Positions 9,556 through 18,252 of a stretch of DNA of 64,000 bases are shown piece by piece (position 1 is the first letter of the stretch; each line of letters starts with the position of its first letter). Source of the DNA: Methylomonas sp. ZR1 (GTDB lineage Bacteria; Pseudomonadota; Gammaproteobacteria; Methylococcales; Methylomonadaceae). The stretch is taken from contig NZ_RCST01000001.1 of NCBI RefSeq assembly GCF_013141865.1, forward strand, positions 1,736,001-1,800,000, in the 5' to 3' direction. Position numbers and translations under genes: made by a program. A model generated the notes under the pieces. It made no database searches. It was not told where the DNA came from and saw nothing but the letters and a program-made list of their open reading frames with translations.

Positions 9556-12500
9556 CTAGTCTTCCACTGGCACTTGCTTGGGCATGTCGCGGTTGATCAA
9601 GAAATACACCAAGGGAATCACCACCAAAGAAAACAAGGTCGAGGCGATAATCCCGAAGATAAAGCTCCAGGCCAGGCCCGAAAAGATGGGATCGAGGACG
9701 ATCATCACCGAGCCCAACACTGCCGAAGCCGCCGTCAAAAAGATCGGGTTCAACCGGGTGGCGCCGGCTTCGATGATGGCATCGGCCAAACTAATATCCG
9801 GATTGCCGCGATAGATGTTCTCGATAAAATCAATCAGGATGATGGAGTTGCGCACCACGATACCCGCCAAGGCGATCATGCCGATCATGGCCGTGGCGGT
9901 GAAATACACCGGATCGGCATATTGGCCCACATCCGCCGCAAACAGGTTGATAAACCAGAAACCCGGCATGATGCCGATTACCGTCAGGGGAATAGCGATC
10001 ATCATGATCAGCGGCACACCCAAAGAACCGGTCTGCCCGACCAGTAGGATATATATCATCACCATCGCCGCGGCAAAGGCCAGGCCCAAGTCGCGGAACA
10101 CATCGACGGTGATTTTCCATTCGCCCTCCCCGGCCATTTCCGCGCTGTATCCGGCTGGTAGCGGTTGCTGTTCCAAGGCGTCTTGCAGATCCCACACCGC
10201 TTCCACCGGACTGCGGCCGGCCATTTCAGCTAGCACATACGACACCTGGCGCAAGTTTTTATGGTAGATGGTTTGATCTGCTATCTCGTGGCTGAACCGC
10301 CCGATCTCGCTTAAGCGGATCAAATCGCCTTTTGCAGACTTCACCGATAGGTTTAACAAATCAGCCTCGGAAGAACGCGCCGCTCTGGGGTATTGCAGTG
10401 TGATCAGCAAGGGCTGGCGTTCGCTGGCGATATGCAAAGTGCCGGCTACGCCACCTTCTACCGCCAACTTCAGACTGCTGGCCACCTGCTGATTACTAAT
10501 ACCCAATAGCGCTGCTTTGTCCTGGTTTAACACAAATTGCCATTGGTCTTGCGGGGCTTGCACGTAATCGTCCACATCCACCACACCCTCGGTCGTTTGC
10601 AAATGTTCACGGACTTGTTTGGACACCTTCACCAAGTCCTGATAACCGGCTTCCGGCGGCCCGTAAATTTCCGCGACCACACTAGACAGCACCGGTGGCC
10701 CTGGTGGCATTTCTACGATTTTAAGATTCGCGCCGTATTTTTGGCCGATGCGTTCTATATCCGGACGCATCCTAAGCGCAATAGCATGGGATTGTTGGGC
10801 GCGGCGGGTTTTATCCACCAGGATGATACGTATGTCGCCGACATAGGCGCCCTGGCGCAAATAGTAATGCCGCACCAAGCCATTAAAATCCATGGGCGAT
10901 GCCAGACCGACATAGGTTTGATAACTACTAACTTCGTTTACCGTGGCCAGATATTGACCCAGGGCCGTGGCAACTTCATTGGTGGCTTCCAAAGACGAAC
11001 CACGCGGCATGTCGATCACCAATTGCAGCTCGTTTTTATTATCAAACGGCAGCAGTTTCAACGGTACGACTCGGGTCACGGCCATCATAGTGGACAGGAC
11101 AAATGCCACGAACACCGCCAGCAAAAACCACAAGGCTTTGGCTTTATGCTGCAGCAGCGGCGCCATAATGGCTTGATACAGCTTGAAACCGCGGGATTCC
11201 TGTAAGCGAAATTCCGGTCCATGATCTTTACCGTAATCGCCTTTGAGCAATTTATAACTGGCCCAAGGCGTCACCGTGAAGGCGATCAGCAAGGACATCA
11301 ACATGGCGATCGGCACGTTAAAGGCCATGGGCGCCATATACGGTCCCATCATCCCGGTAATAAAAAACATCGGTACGAAGGACATGATCACCGCGAAGGT
11401 GGCCAGGATGGTCGGCGGGCGAATTTCGTTTACCGCAGTCAGCAAGGCTTGTAACGGTGGCTCTTTGCGCATTTTGTAGTGGCGATGAATGTTCTCCACA
11501 TCGACAATCGGGTCATCCACCAATAAGCCCAAAGACAGAATCAACGCGAACAGCGTTACCCGGTTGATGGTGTAACCGAAGATCAAATCGCAGAGCAAGG
11601 TAATCGCAAAGGTCATCGGCACCGCCAACGACACGATCAGCGATTCTTTAAAACCCAGCGCCAGCGCCAGCAGAACAATAATGGTCAGAATTGCGATGCT
11701 CAGATGCATCACCAATTCATTGACTTTGTGATCGGCGGTTTCGCCGTAGTTGCGGGTGACTGTGACCAGCACTTCATCCGGGATCAGCGTGCCGTGCAAT
11801 TGCTCGGTCAGCTCCAACACCTGTTCTGCCACGCCGACGGCGTTGCTGCCGCGGCGTTTGGCAATGGCGATGGTGGCCATTTGCCGTTCTTCGCCGACCA
11901 TCGGTAGAGAACCGCCTTTGTGCCCTACCATTTTCATTTGCTCCACACCGGGACCAAAGCCGATGCGGGTGTAATAATCAGTGTCTTGCGGGCCATCGAC
12001 GATCTGCGCCACATCGCGCAAATACACCAGACGGCCGGCGACGTTTTTCAACACCGTCGCCCCGACCTGCTCCGGCGTTTCAAAGTGCGGCCCGGCTTCG
12101 AGCAAGATTTCGTTATTGTGCTGATTCACACGCCCAGCCGGCAGATTGACATTGCTCTGCGCCAAAGCCTGTTGAATTTCCGGCAGACTCAGGCCGCTGG
12201 CTTGCAATTTGGCGGGATCGGGGTACACCGAAATCTGCCGAGGCGCGGCGCCGATGACCCAACTTTTGCCGACGTCGTCGATGGCGCGTAAGCGCTCGAT
12301 CAGTTCCTCGGCGATGCGGCGTACCGCCATAATGTCTTCGTTGGCCTTGGGCATGGACAGGCTCAATAGCAAGATCGGCACGTCATCGATTTCCACCGGC
12401 TTGACGACCCAATCGCTGACGCCGGGCGGAATAATGTCCAGATTGGCTTGCAATTTATCGCGGGTTTTGATCAGACTGTCTTCGATACTCTCGCCCACCC

Positions 12501-12831
12501 GATAGCGCACCGTCACCAGCGACTCGCCGGGCCGGGAGGCCGAATAGACGTATTCCACACCCTGGATTTGCTTGAGTAATACTTCCAAAGGCGTGGTCAC
12601 GCGCTTTTCCACTTCCTCGCTGCCGGCGCCGGGGTAATGCACGAACACATCCATCACCGGCACGATGATTTGCGGGTCCTCCTCACGCGGCGTCAAGGTC
12701 AATGCTGCCGCTCCCGCCAACAGGGAAATCAATAAAAACAGCAAGGATAAATGCGAGGTGGTAAATAAACGAACGATGGCAACCGTCAAACTGTCCTTTT
12801 TCGCTTCCATGGTTTTGTTCAACTCGCTCAT
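9556..12831 (-). CDS. RND efflux permease (HAE-like)
   Basis: 1091 aa, the normal length for an inner-membrane RND pump driven by protons. An N-terminal membrane helix is followed by the EEDPQI and HYPGAGSEEVEKRV motifs of the porter domain. The membrane motif LVDDPIVDVEN supplies acidic residues in transmembrane helix 4. This differs from the DFGxxxDGxxxxxEN motif of metal pumps such as the one at 26135, so organic or small toxic substrates are more likely than metals. Start and stop overlap the adaptor gene in ATGA. With the upstream TolC protein it makes a complete tripartite pump. Confidence 0.9.
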   Translation of the reverse strand: MSELNKTMEAKKDSLTVAIVRLFTTSHLSLLFLLISLLAGAAALTLTPREEDPQIIVPVMDVFVHYPGAGSEEVEKRVTTPLEVLLKQIQGVEYVYSASRPGESLVTVRYRVGESIEDSLIKTRDKLQANLDIIPPGVSDWVVKPVEIDDVPILLLSLSMPKANEDIMAVRRIAEELIERLRAIDDVGKSWVIGAAPRQISVYPDPAKLQASGLSLPEIQQALAQSNVNLPAGRVNQHNNEILLEAGPHFETPEQVGATVLKNVAGRLVYLRDVAQIVDGPQDTDYYTRIGFGPGVEQMKMVGHKGGSLPMVGEERQMATIAIAKRRGSNAVGVAEQVLELTEQLHGTLIPDEVLVTVTRNYGETADHKVNELVMHLSIAILTIIVLLALALGFKESLIVSLAVPMTFAITLLCDLIFGYTINRVTLFALILSLGLLVDDPIVDVENIHRHYKMRKEPPLQALLTAVNEIRPPTILATFAVIMSFVPMFFITGMMGPYMAPMAFNVPIAMLMSLLIAFTVTPWASYKLLKGDYGKDHGPEFRLQESRGFKLYQAIMAPLLQHKAKALWFLLAVFVAFVLSTMMAVTRVVPLKLLPFDNKNELQLVIDMPRGSSLEATNEVATALGQYLATVNEVSSYQTYVGLASPMDFNGLVRHYYLRQGAYVGDIRIILVDKTRRAQQSHAIALRMRPDIERIGQKYGANLKIVEMPPGPPVLSSVVAEIYGPPEAGYQDLVKVSKQVREHLQTTEGVVDVDDYVQAPQDQWQFVLNQDKAALLGISNQQVASSLKLAVEGGVAGTLHIASERQPLLITLQYPRAARSSEADLLNLSVKSAKGDLIRLSEIGRFSHEIADQTIYHKNLRQVSYVLAEMAGRSPVEAVWDLQDALEQQPLPAGYSAEMAGEGEWKITVDVFRDLGLAFAAAMVMIYILLVGQTGSLGVPLIMMIAIPLTVIGIMPGFWFINLFAADVGQYADPVYFTATAMIGMIALAGIVVRNSIILIDFIENIYRGNPDISLADAIIEAGATRLNPIFLTAASAVLGSVMIVLDPIFSGLAWSFIFGIIASTLFSLVVIPLVYFLINRDMPKQVPVED

Positions 12832-13925
12832 TGCCCCAACCCAGCGTTACTCAAGATGGTTTCGCCTGCGCGCAGTCCGGAGAGTATTTCGACCTGATCG
12901 CCATACTGCTTACCGGTGCGAATATGCCGGGTAAGCAGTCTTTGTCCGTCCAACACTTTGACGGCTTGCAGTTGCCCGTAATGCAAAATGGCCGCCGAAG
13001 GGATCATCACGGCTTGTTGTGCGCTGGCACAAGCCAGTTCCAGCCAACCGAATTGGCCGTGTTGCAAACCAGGCATAGTAGGTAATTTAACTTTTACTGC
13101 CAGGGTGCGGGTTTGCGGATCAATTTCTGGAGCAATCTCGTCAACCGTCGCCGCTAGCGTTTGCTGCGGCGTATCGAAGCGCACTTTTACTTCCATGCCT
13201 AACTTGATGGCTGCGGCACAGTGGCTGGCAATGGCTGCTTCCAAACGCAAGTCATCGGGTTTGTGCAAAGTGACGATGGCTTGAATGGGCAAACCCATGT
13301 CGCCCGGCTCTTGTAAACGCTCACCCACTACTCCGTCAAAAGGCGCATAGATTACGTTCTCGCCGAGCATCACTTTGCTTTGTTGCGCGGAACTGGCGGC
13401 TTGATTGGCCATGGCCCGAGCGCTTTGCGCTTGCGCCAACACCGCTTCGTAGTTTTGGCGGGTGGCCGCTTGCTTATTGTATAGATCGGTAATGCGTTTT
13501 TCTTCGGCGTTGGCCTGGGCCGCCTGGGCCTGAGCCGCCGCCTGCCCCGCGCTGGCGGCGCTGTACGCCGCCCGCAAATCGCGATCATCGAGACGGGCGA
13601 TGACTTGGTCTTTTTTGACTTTGTCGCCCGGATTCACGGTTATTTCCAGAATGCGCGCATTCAATTTCGGGGCAATTTTCGCCGCCAGGCGGGATTTGAC
13701 CACGCCTTGCCAAGACAAATTGTTCTCCGCAGTCTGTGTGCCCACTTTTAAGGTCTGTGCGCCGGCGGGTATGCTGCTCTCAGGCAGATCCGTGTTGCCG
13801 GGTTCGGTCTTATCCTCGCCGCCCAAAATGCCCAGGGCAAATAAAATCACCAGCAACAGCGCCGTGATCGCTGCCGCAGGGACCAGCCATCTCGGCGCAT
13901 TTGATTCAGAAAAATGTTCGGTCAT
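12828..13925 (-). CDS. RND periplasmic adaptor (membrane fusion protein)
   Basis: 365 aa with one N-terminal membrane anchor (AAITALLLVILFALGIL). It then has a lipoyl-like half motif (KLNARILEITVNPGDKVKKD), an alanine-rich alpha-hairpin (about residues 120-185), the second half motif IYAPFDGVVGERLQEPGD, and a beta-barrel domain. It links the RND pump to the outer-membrane channel. The ATG has a strong AAGGAG site. It lies 10 bp after the tolC-like gene and overlaps the RND gene. Confidence 0.9.
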   Translation of the reverse strand: MTEHFSESNAPRWLVPAAAITALLLVILFALGILGGEDKTEPGNTDLPESSIPAGAQTLKVGTQTAENNLSWQGVVKSRLAAKIAPKLNARILEITVNPGDKVKKDQVIARLDDRDLRAAYSAASAGQAAAQAQAAQANAEEKRITDLYNKQAATRQNYEAVLAQAQSARAMANQAASSAQQSKVMLGENVIYAPFDGVVGERLQEPGDMGLPIQAIVTLHKPDDLRLEAAIASHCAAAIKLGMEVKVRFDTPQQTLAATVDEIAPEIDPQTRTLAVKVKLPTMPGLQHGQFGWLELACASAQQAVMIPSAAILHYGQLQAVKVLDGQRLLTRHIRTGKQYGDQVEILSGLRAGETILSNAGLGQ

Positions 13926-13935
13926 CGTGACTCCT

Positions 13936-15294
13936 TTATTGCCAGTAACCGGTGGCTTGTTTCAGTTCCGCTTCGGCCCGCAAGGCATCGAAACGTGCGG
14001 TGATTTGTCGGGTATGCGCCTTATCGCGCGCCACTTCAGCTTCGATATAACGGGTCACGGTCACGACGCCGGCTTGGCGCTGTTCATTGACTAATCGCAA
14101 GGCTTCTTCTGCAGCTTTAACCGCTACGGTGCTAACGTCGACGCGACTCAGCGCGTCTTGTAGTTTGATTTGGGCGGATTTCAGCTGTTGCTCGATGCGC
14201 AAACGGGTCTGCCTGGCTGCCTCTTGGGCGGCCGTCAGTTCGTGCTCGGCTTTCTTGATTTTTTCTTGCGTCGCAAAACCGGAAAACACATCCACTTCCA
14301 CCATTACCCCGGCAGTGACGTTATCGCGGTTGCTGCTGAAGGCCAGATCTTTGCTGTCGGAACCATAACTGACAAAGGCGTCGGCGCGCGGTAGGTGCGC
14401 GGCTTGCGCGACATCAAGCTGACGTTCGGCCATCGCCACACGCTTCTGCGCGGCTTGTAGTTCAGGATGGTTGCTCAGTGCTTGATTCAGTAATTCGTCA
14501 AAAACCGCCGGACTGGCCGGTAATGCGGCTTGCCGAGTTGTATCGATGGTAAAAGGTGCGTTAACGGGTAAGCCCAGCAAGGTTTTCAACATACTCTGCG
14601 CCAGCTCGATGGCGTTTGCAGCTTGTATTTCCGCATCCTTGGCTTCGGCCAATTGTACTTCCAAGGACAATACATCGGACTTTAATACCGTGCCGGCATC
14701 AAAGCGAATCCGTGACTGATCCAACTCGCTTTGCACTGCTGTAATCGAGCGCCGACTAATCTCGTGGGCTTCCATTGCCGCCAACTCCCCGTAATAGGCC
14801 GCGGTGACGTTATTCACCAACTGATTGCGGGTTGCGGCTTTTTCCAGTTCCGAGGTTTCTATACCCAGTTCCGCCGCCTGTTTGCGGTAGTAGTCCTGTC
14901 CACCGCGAAACAACGAATACGTCGCTGTCACTTGCGGCCGATAGTTATCAACACCGCCGGGATGATTGAAGTCGTTGCCGGCAAAGCTGAGCCGACGCTG
15001 GGCAATGATCATCGCAAAGGCTTGCGCCGGATTATCGCTGTGCTGATACGACAAACTGGCTTTGATTTGCGGGTAAAAACTGGCCAAGGACTCGCCCAAC
15101 TGGGCATTGGCCTGCTCGATGCGCGCTTGCATGATGCCCAGCTCGGGATTGTTCGCCAGCGCGGTGTCAATGGCTTGTTCCAGGCTATATTGACTAGGTT
15201 CGGTATCATCGGCTAAGGCCGTCTCCAAAACCAGCACCAGCACGAATACTAACCGCCATAAAGTTCGATGTATCATTGAGTAATCTGCATGCAA
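13936..15294 (-). CDS. TolC-family outer-membrane efflux channel
   Basis: 452 aa with a signal peptide (IHRTLWRLVFVLVLVLETAL). It contains two TolC/OEP repeats, beginning SLEQAIDTALANNPELGIMQ and LLNQALSNHPELQAAQKRV. It forms the outer-membrane duct of the pump encoded downstream. The ATG at 15276 (MIHRT) gives a cleaner signal peptide than the one at 15294; neither has a strong ribosome-binding site. It begins 104 bp after sqr on the same strand, so read-through from the cyd-sqr operon is possible. Confidence 0.9.
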   Translation of the reverse strand: MHADYSMIHRTLWRLVFVLVLVLETALADDTEPSQYSLEQAIDTALANNPELGIMQARIEQANAQLGESLASFYPQIKASLSYQHSDNPAQAFAMIIAQRRLSFAGNDFNHPGGVDNYRPQVTATYSLFRGGQDYYRKQAAELGIETSELEKAATRNQLVNNVTAAYYGELAAMEAHEISRRSITAVQSELDQSRIRFDAGTVLKSDVLSLEVQLAEAKDAEIQAANAIELAQSMLKTLLGLPVNAPFTIDTTRQAALPASPAVFDELLNQALSNHPELQAAQKRVAMAERQLDVAQAAHLPRADAFVSYGSDSKDLAFSSNRDNVTAGVMVEVDVFSGFATQEKIKKAEHELTAAQEAARQTRLRIEQQLKSAQIKLQDALSRVDVSTVAVKAAEEALRLVNEQRQAGVVTVTRYIEAEVARDKAHTRQITARFDALRAEAELKQATGYWQ

Positions 15295-15398
15295 TTAGGG
15301 CAAATGGATTGATAGGGAAGTCTAGACGCATAGCGCCATTGGTTGGCCAACGGCACTGTTGCCTTTGTCATTCCCTATCAGCACGGCACAAACCAGTG

Positions 15399-16670
15399 TC
15401 AGCCTTTCAAACGCATAATGCCAAACATTTTTAAGGTCAGTTTTTCGTAGTAAGGCTCGCTAATACCCTTGCGAACTTTACGCATGAAGTATTTTTCATA
15501 ACCAATTTTAGCCAAATGCACCCATTTGCCACTGGACGCCCACTGCACGTTACGTGGCGGAATTTGCGGCATGGCCAGGAAAGCGACGCCCGAATCGCCA
15601 AAGTCCGCCAGACATAGTGCATTCCAGGTGCCTTTTTCCTTGGGTTGTTTGCCATCCAGTTCTGCCCGTATGTTGTGAGCCGTAGCAGTAACCATCGACT
15701 CGATCATGTAACCAGTCTTAGGCGTGCCGGTCGGCACCGGAGTTTGCTCGAGCGGTGGAATGGCGATGCAAACCCCAATAGAGTAGATATTTTTATACGT
15801 GGGATTACGTTGATTCTCGTCAACAATCACAAAACCGCGTGGATTAACGAGCTTGTCAATACCGGTCAAGGCATCGACACCTTTAAAGGCCGGCAGAATC
15901 ATACTGTGCTTGAACGGTAACTCGTGTTTCTTTTTCTCTTGGCCGTTTTCATCCACTTCAGTGACATACATCATGCCGGCTTCGATCTTGTCGATTTTGG
16001 CATTGCAAATCCAATTGATATGTTTGTTCCGCATCTCGGCTTCCAGCATCCCTTTGGTATCACCCACGCCGCCTAAGCCTAAATGGCCGATGTAGGGTTC
16101 CGAGGTGACATAAGTCATTTTCACCTTATCGCGGATTTTACGTTGCCGCAGGTCGGTTTCGGCGATGAACATATATTCATAAGCCGGGCCAAAGCAGGAC
16201 GCCCCTTGGGCGGCACCGACGATAATCGGACCCGGATCTTCGACAAACTTGTCCCAAAACTCACCGGACTCGCCGGCATGATCGACGTGACAGACCGATT
16301 GGGTGTGGCCGTTGGGCCCCAAGCCCGGTACTTCGTCAAAGGCCAGTTTCGGACCTGTGGCGATCACTAAAAAGTCATAATCGACTTGCGAGCCATCGGC
16401 CAATTCCACTTGATTGTTTTCCGGATGAAAACGGGTGACTTTTTGTTGAATGAAACCGATCTTCTTTTTCTTGAACATCGGTGCCAATTCCACCTTGATA
16501 TCCTCCGGCTTACGCCAGTTGACCGCTACCCAAGGATTGGACGGGACGAAATGAAAAGTCGGGGTATCGGCGATCACCACTACCTCGTCTTCTTTCCGAG
16601 CGTTTTCTTTCATTTCCAATGCCATCGGGATACCGCCGATGCCCGCGCCTACGATTACGATTTTTGCCAT
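15399..16670 (-). CDS. sqr: Sulfide:quinone oxidoreductase
   Basis: 423 aa flavoprotein that oxidises sulfide and passes electrons to the quinone pool at the inner membrane. It starts with an FAD-binding GAGIGGIP motif (residues 8-15). Three cysteines at positions 127 (QSVCHVD), 159 (GASCFGPAYEY) and 353 (WNALCLADFGD) correspond to the catalytic Cys128, Cys160 and Cys356 of the Acidithiobacillus ferrooxidans enzyme. The sequence resembles that enzyme over its length, including PVPTGTPKTGYMIESM. A fourth cysteine is at 301. The C-terminus (KWVHLAKIGYEKYFMRK) is the amphipathic membrane-binding region. It has a GGAG site and lies 42 bp after the DUF2892 gene, behind cydAB. Confidence 0.93.
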   Translation of the reverse strand: MAKIVIVGAGIGGIPMALEMKENARKEDEVVVIADTPTFHFVPSNPWVAVNWRKPEDIKVELAPMFKKKKIGFIQQKVTRFHPENNQVELADGSQVDYDFLVIATGPKLAFDEVPGLGPNGHTQSVCHVDHAGESGEFWDKFVEDPGPIIVGAAQGASCFGPAYEYMFIAETDLRQRKIRDKVKMTYVTSEPYIGHLGLGGVGDTKGMLEAEMRNKHINWICNAKIDKIEAGMMYVTEVDENGQEKKKHELPFKHSMILPAFKGVDALTGIDKLVNPRGFVIVDENQRNPTYKNIYSIGVCIAIPPLEQTPVPTGTPKTGYMIESMVTATAHNIRAELDGKQPKEKGTWNALCLADFGDSGVAFLAMPQIPPRNVQWASSGKWVHLAKIGYEKYFMRKVRKGISEPYYEKLTLKMFGIMRLKG

Positions 16671-16712
16671 GAGACTACTCCAAATTGATAGATAATTATT
16701 TTTTTGCCGCTG

Positions 16713-16925
16713 TTATTGGCAGCTTTCTTTAATGCCCAATTTTTTAAGAATCATTTCCAGCGGGCAGAATCGGGTAAAACCGCTTTGAAACAAATTGGCC
16801 CCGACAAATGCGGTAAACCAAAGCCAATTGCTAGACTGAAATAAGGGGCTGCCTTCAACGCCGAGACTCAGCGACAGCAACACAAACAAGCCGGCGACAA
16901 TACGGACGATACGTTCGGTGGTCAT
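16713..16925 (-). CDS. DUF2892 small membrane protein
   Basis: 70 aa. The ATG is at 16925, because the frame upstream of it overlaps cydX and has no family similarity. It contains two membrane helices (IVRIVAGLFVLLSLSLGV and NWLWFTAFVGANLFQSGF) and the DUF2892 ending FTRFCPLEMILKKLGI with one cysteine. DUF2892 proteins are often linked to rhodaneses and sulfur metabolism, which fits its place between cydX and sqr. The start overlaps the cydX stop (ATGA). Confidence 0.85.
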   Translation of the reverse strand: MTTERIVRIVAGLFVLLSLSLGVEGSPLFQSSNWLWFTAFVGANLFQSGFTRFCPLEMILKKLGIKESCQ

Positions 16926-17077
16926 GACAACCTCTCTTTGCTGCGTTGCGCCAAGCTCTCGCACGATTGATCGATGCCGTGATGGTCGATGTCGCACACC
17001 GACTCCAGCCACATGGCGTTGATGATGGCGAAGGACGCCGCGAAACCGACGCCGAGTATCCAAGCGAAATACCACAT
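16922..17077 (-). CDS. cydX: CydX, small subunit of cytochrome bd oxidase
   Basis: 51-codon gene starting MWYFAWILGVGFAASFAIIN, the CydX/YbgT pattern: a single membrane helix beginning MWYF.WILG and ending with NAMWLES. The tail (DIDHHGIDQSCESLAQRSKE) is longer than in E. coli CydX (37 aa). CydX stabilises the haems of the bd complex. It is 11 bp after cydB with a good AAGGAG-like site and overlaps the DUF2892 start. Confidence 0.88.
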   Translation of the reverse strand: MWYFAWILGVGFAASFAIINAMWLESVCDIDHHGIDQSCESLAQRSKERLS

Positions 17078-17088
17078 GATGTGTCTCC

Positions 17089-18228
17089 TTAGTAAAGTGT
17101 GTGACTGTCTTTAAGCACAGCCGCTTCGGTCACGCTGCCCCACATCACCCGGTACACAAAACGGGTGTAGAGTAGGACGATGGGCAGAAAAATGATGGTG
17201 ATCCAAAACCCGAGCAATAGCGTGTTATGACTGGAGGTACCGTCCCACAACGTCAGGCTGGAACCGGGCGCGGTTGACGAGATCAACAGGAAGGGAAACA
17301 AACCAAAACCAACCGTCAGCGCCACACCGGTAATGCCTAGGCTACTGAGTACGAATGCCCCCATCCTGGATTCGCCCTTGCCTAACAACCAAGCCAGCGC
17401 TATACCCGCAAATGCGGTCAGCGGTGCCAGCCACATCCAGGGATAGGTCATGAAATGTTGCAACCAGCTTGCGCCATGGGCGACGACGGTTTTATGCAGG
17501 GGGTTGGACGGTGCATCGGTAGCCGCCATTTGGGTAATTTCCGGGCGATCAATACCCACGAATACCCACACAGTAATCGTAGCCAATGCCAATAACAGCA
17601 TCGGCCCCAAGGCATTGACGGTATTGATAGCGCGGTCATGAATCACGCCTTCGCTACGCCATTTCAGAAATAATGCGCCATGGAAAGTAGTTAGCAAAAG
17701 GCCGGTGAACCCGCACAACAAGGCAAACGGACTCAACAGCGCCCAAAACGAACCGTCGTAAAACGAGCGCAAATCTTGGTCGAAATGAAACGGCAGGCCC
17801 AGAAGCAAATTGCCCACCAGCACTCCGAGCAGAATCGGTGGCAAACTGCTGCCGATGAACAGACTCCAATCCCAACTGTTGCGCCAGCGCGGGTCTTCGA
17901 TCTTGCTGCGGTAATCAAACGCGGCCGGACGAAAAAACAAGGAAAACAATACCAACAGCATCGCCGCATACAGCCCTGAAAACAACGTGGCATACACCGC
18001 TGGCCAAATCGCGAATATCGCGCCGCCCAACAGCACTAGCCAAACCTGATTACCTTCCCAGGTAGCACCGACGGTATTGATGATCACCCGGCGTTCCACG
18101 TCGGATTTACCGATAAATGGCAGCAATGTGCCCACCCCGAAATCAAAACCCTCGGTCAATGCGAACGCAATGCCGACGACACCGATAAAGACCCACCAAA
18201 TCAGGCGGATGGTTTCATAATCAAACAT
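17089..18228 (-). CDS. cydB: Cytochrome bd ubiquinol oxidase subunit II
   Basis: 379 aa with eight or nine membrane segments and the CydB start FDYETIRLIWWVFIGVVGIA followed by FALTEGFDFGVGTLLPF. WEGNQVWLVLLGGAIFAIWP is the family signature. Partner of CydA in the inner-membrane quinol oxidase that reduces oxygen to water. An AGGAG site precedes the ATG, which is 24 bp after cydA. Confidence 0.95.
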   Translation of the reverse strand: MFDYETIRLIWWVFIGVVGIAFALTEGFDFGVGTLLPFIGKSDVERRVIINTVGATWEGNQVWLVLLGGAIFAIWPAVYATLFSGLYAAMLLVLFSLFFRPAAFDYRSKIEDPRWRNSWDWSLFIGSSLPPILLGVLVGNLLLGLPFHFDQDLRSFYDGSFWALLSPFALLCGFTGLLLTTFHGALFLKWRSEGVIHDRAINTVNALGPMLLLALATITVWVFVGIDRPEITQMAATDAPSNPLHKTVVAHGASWLQHFMTYPWMWLAPLTAFAGIALAWLLGKGESRMGAFVLSSLGITGVALTVGFGLFPFLLISSTAPGSSLTLWDGTSSHNTLLLGFWITIIFLPIVLLYTRFVYRVMWGSVTEAAVLKDSHTLY

Positions 18229-18252
18229 AATGAACTCCTGTTGACGAAGGGA

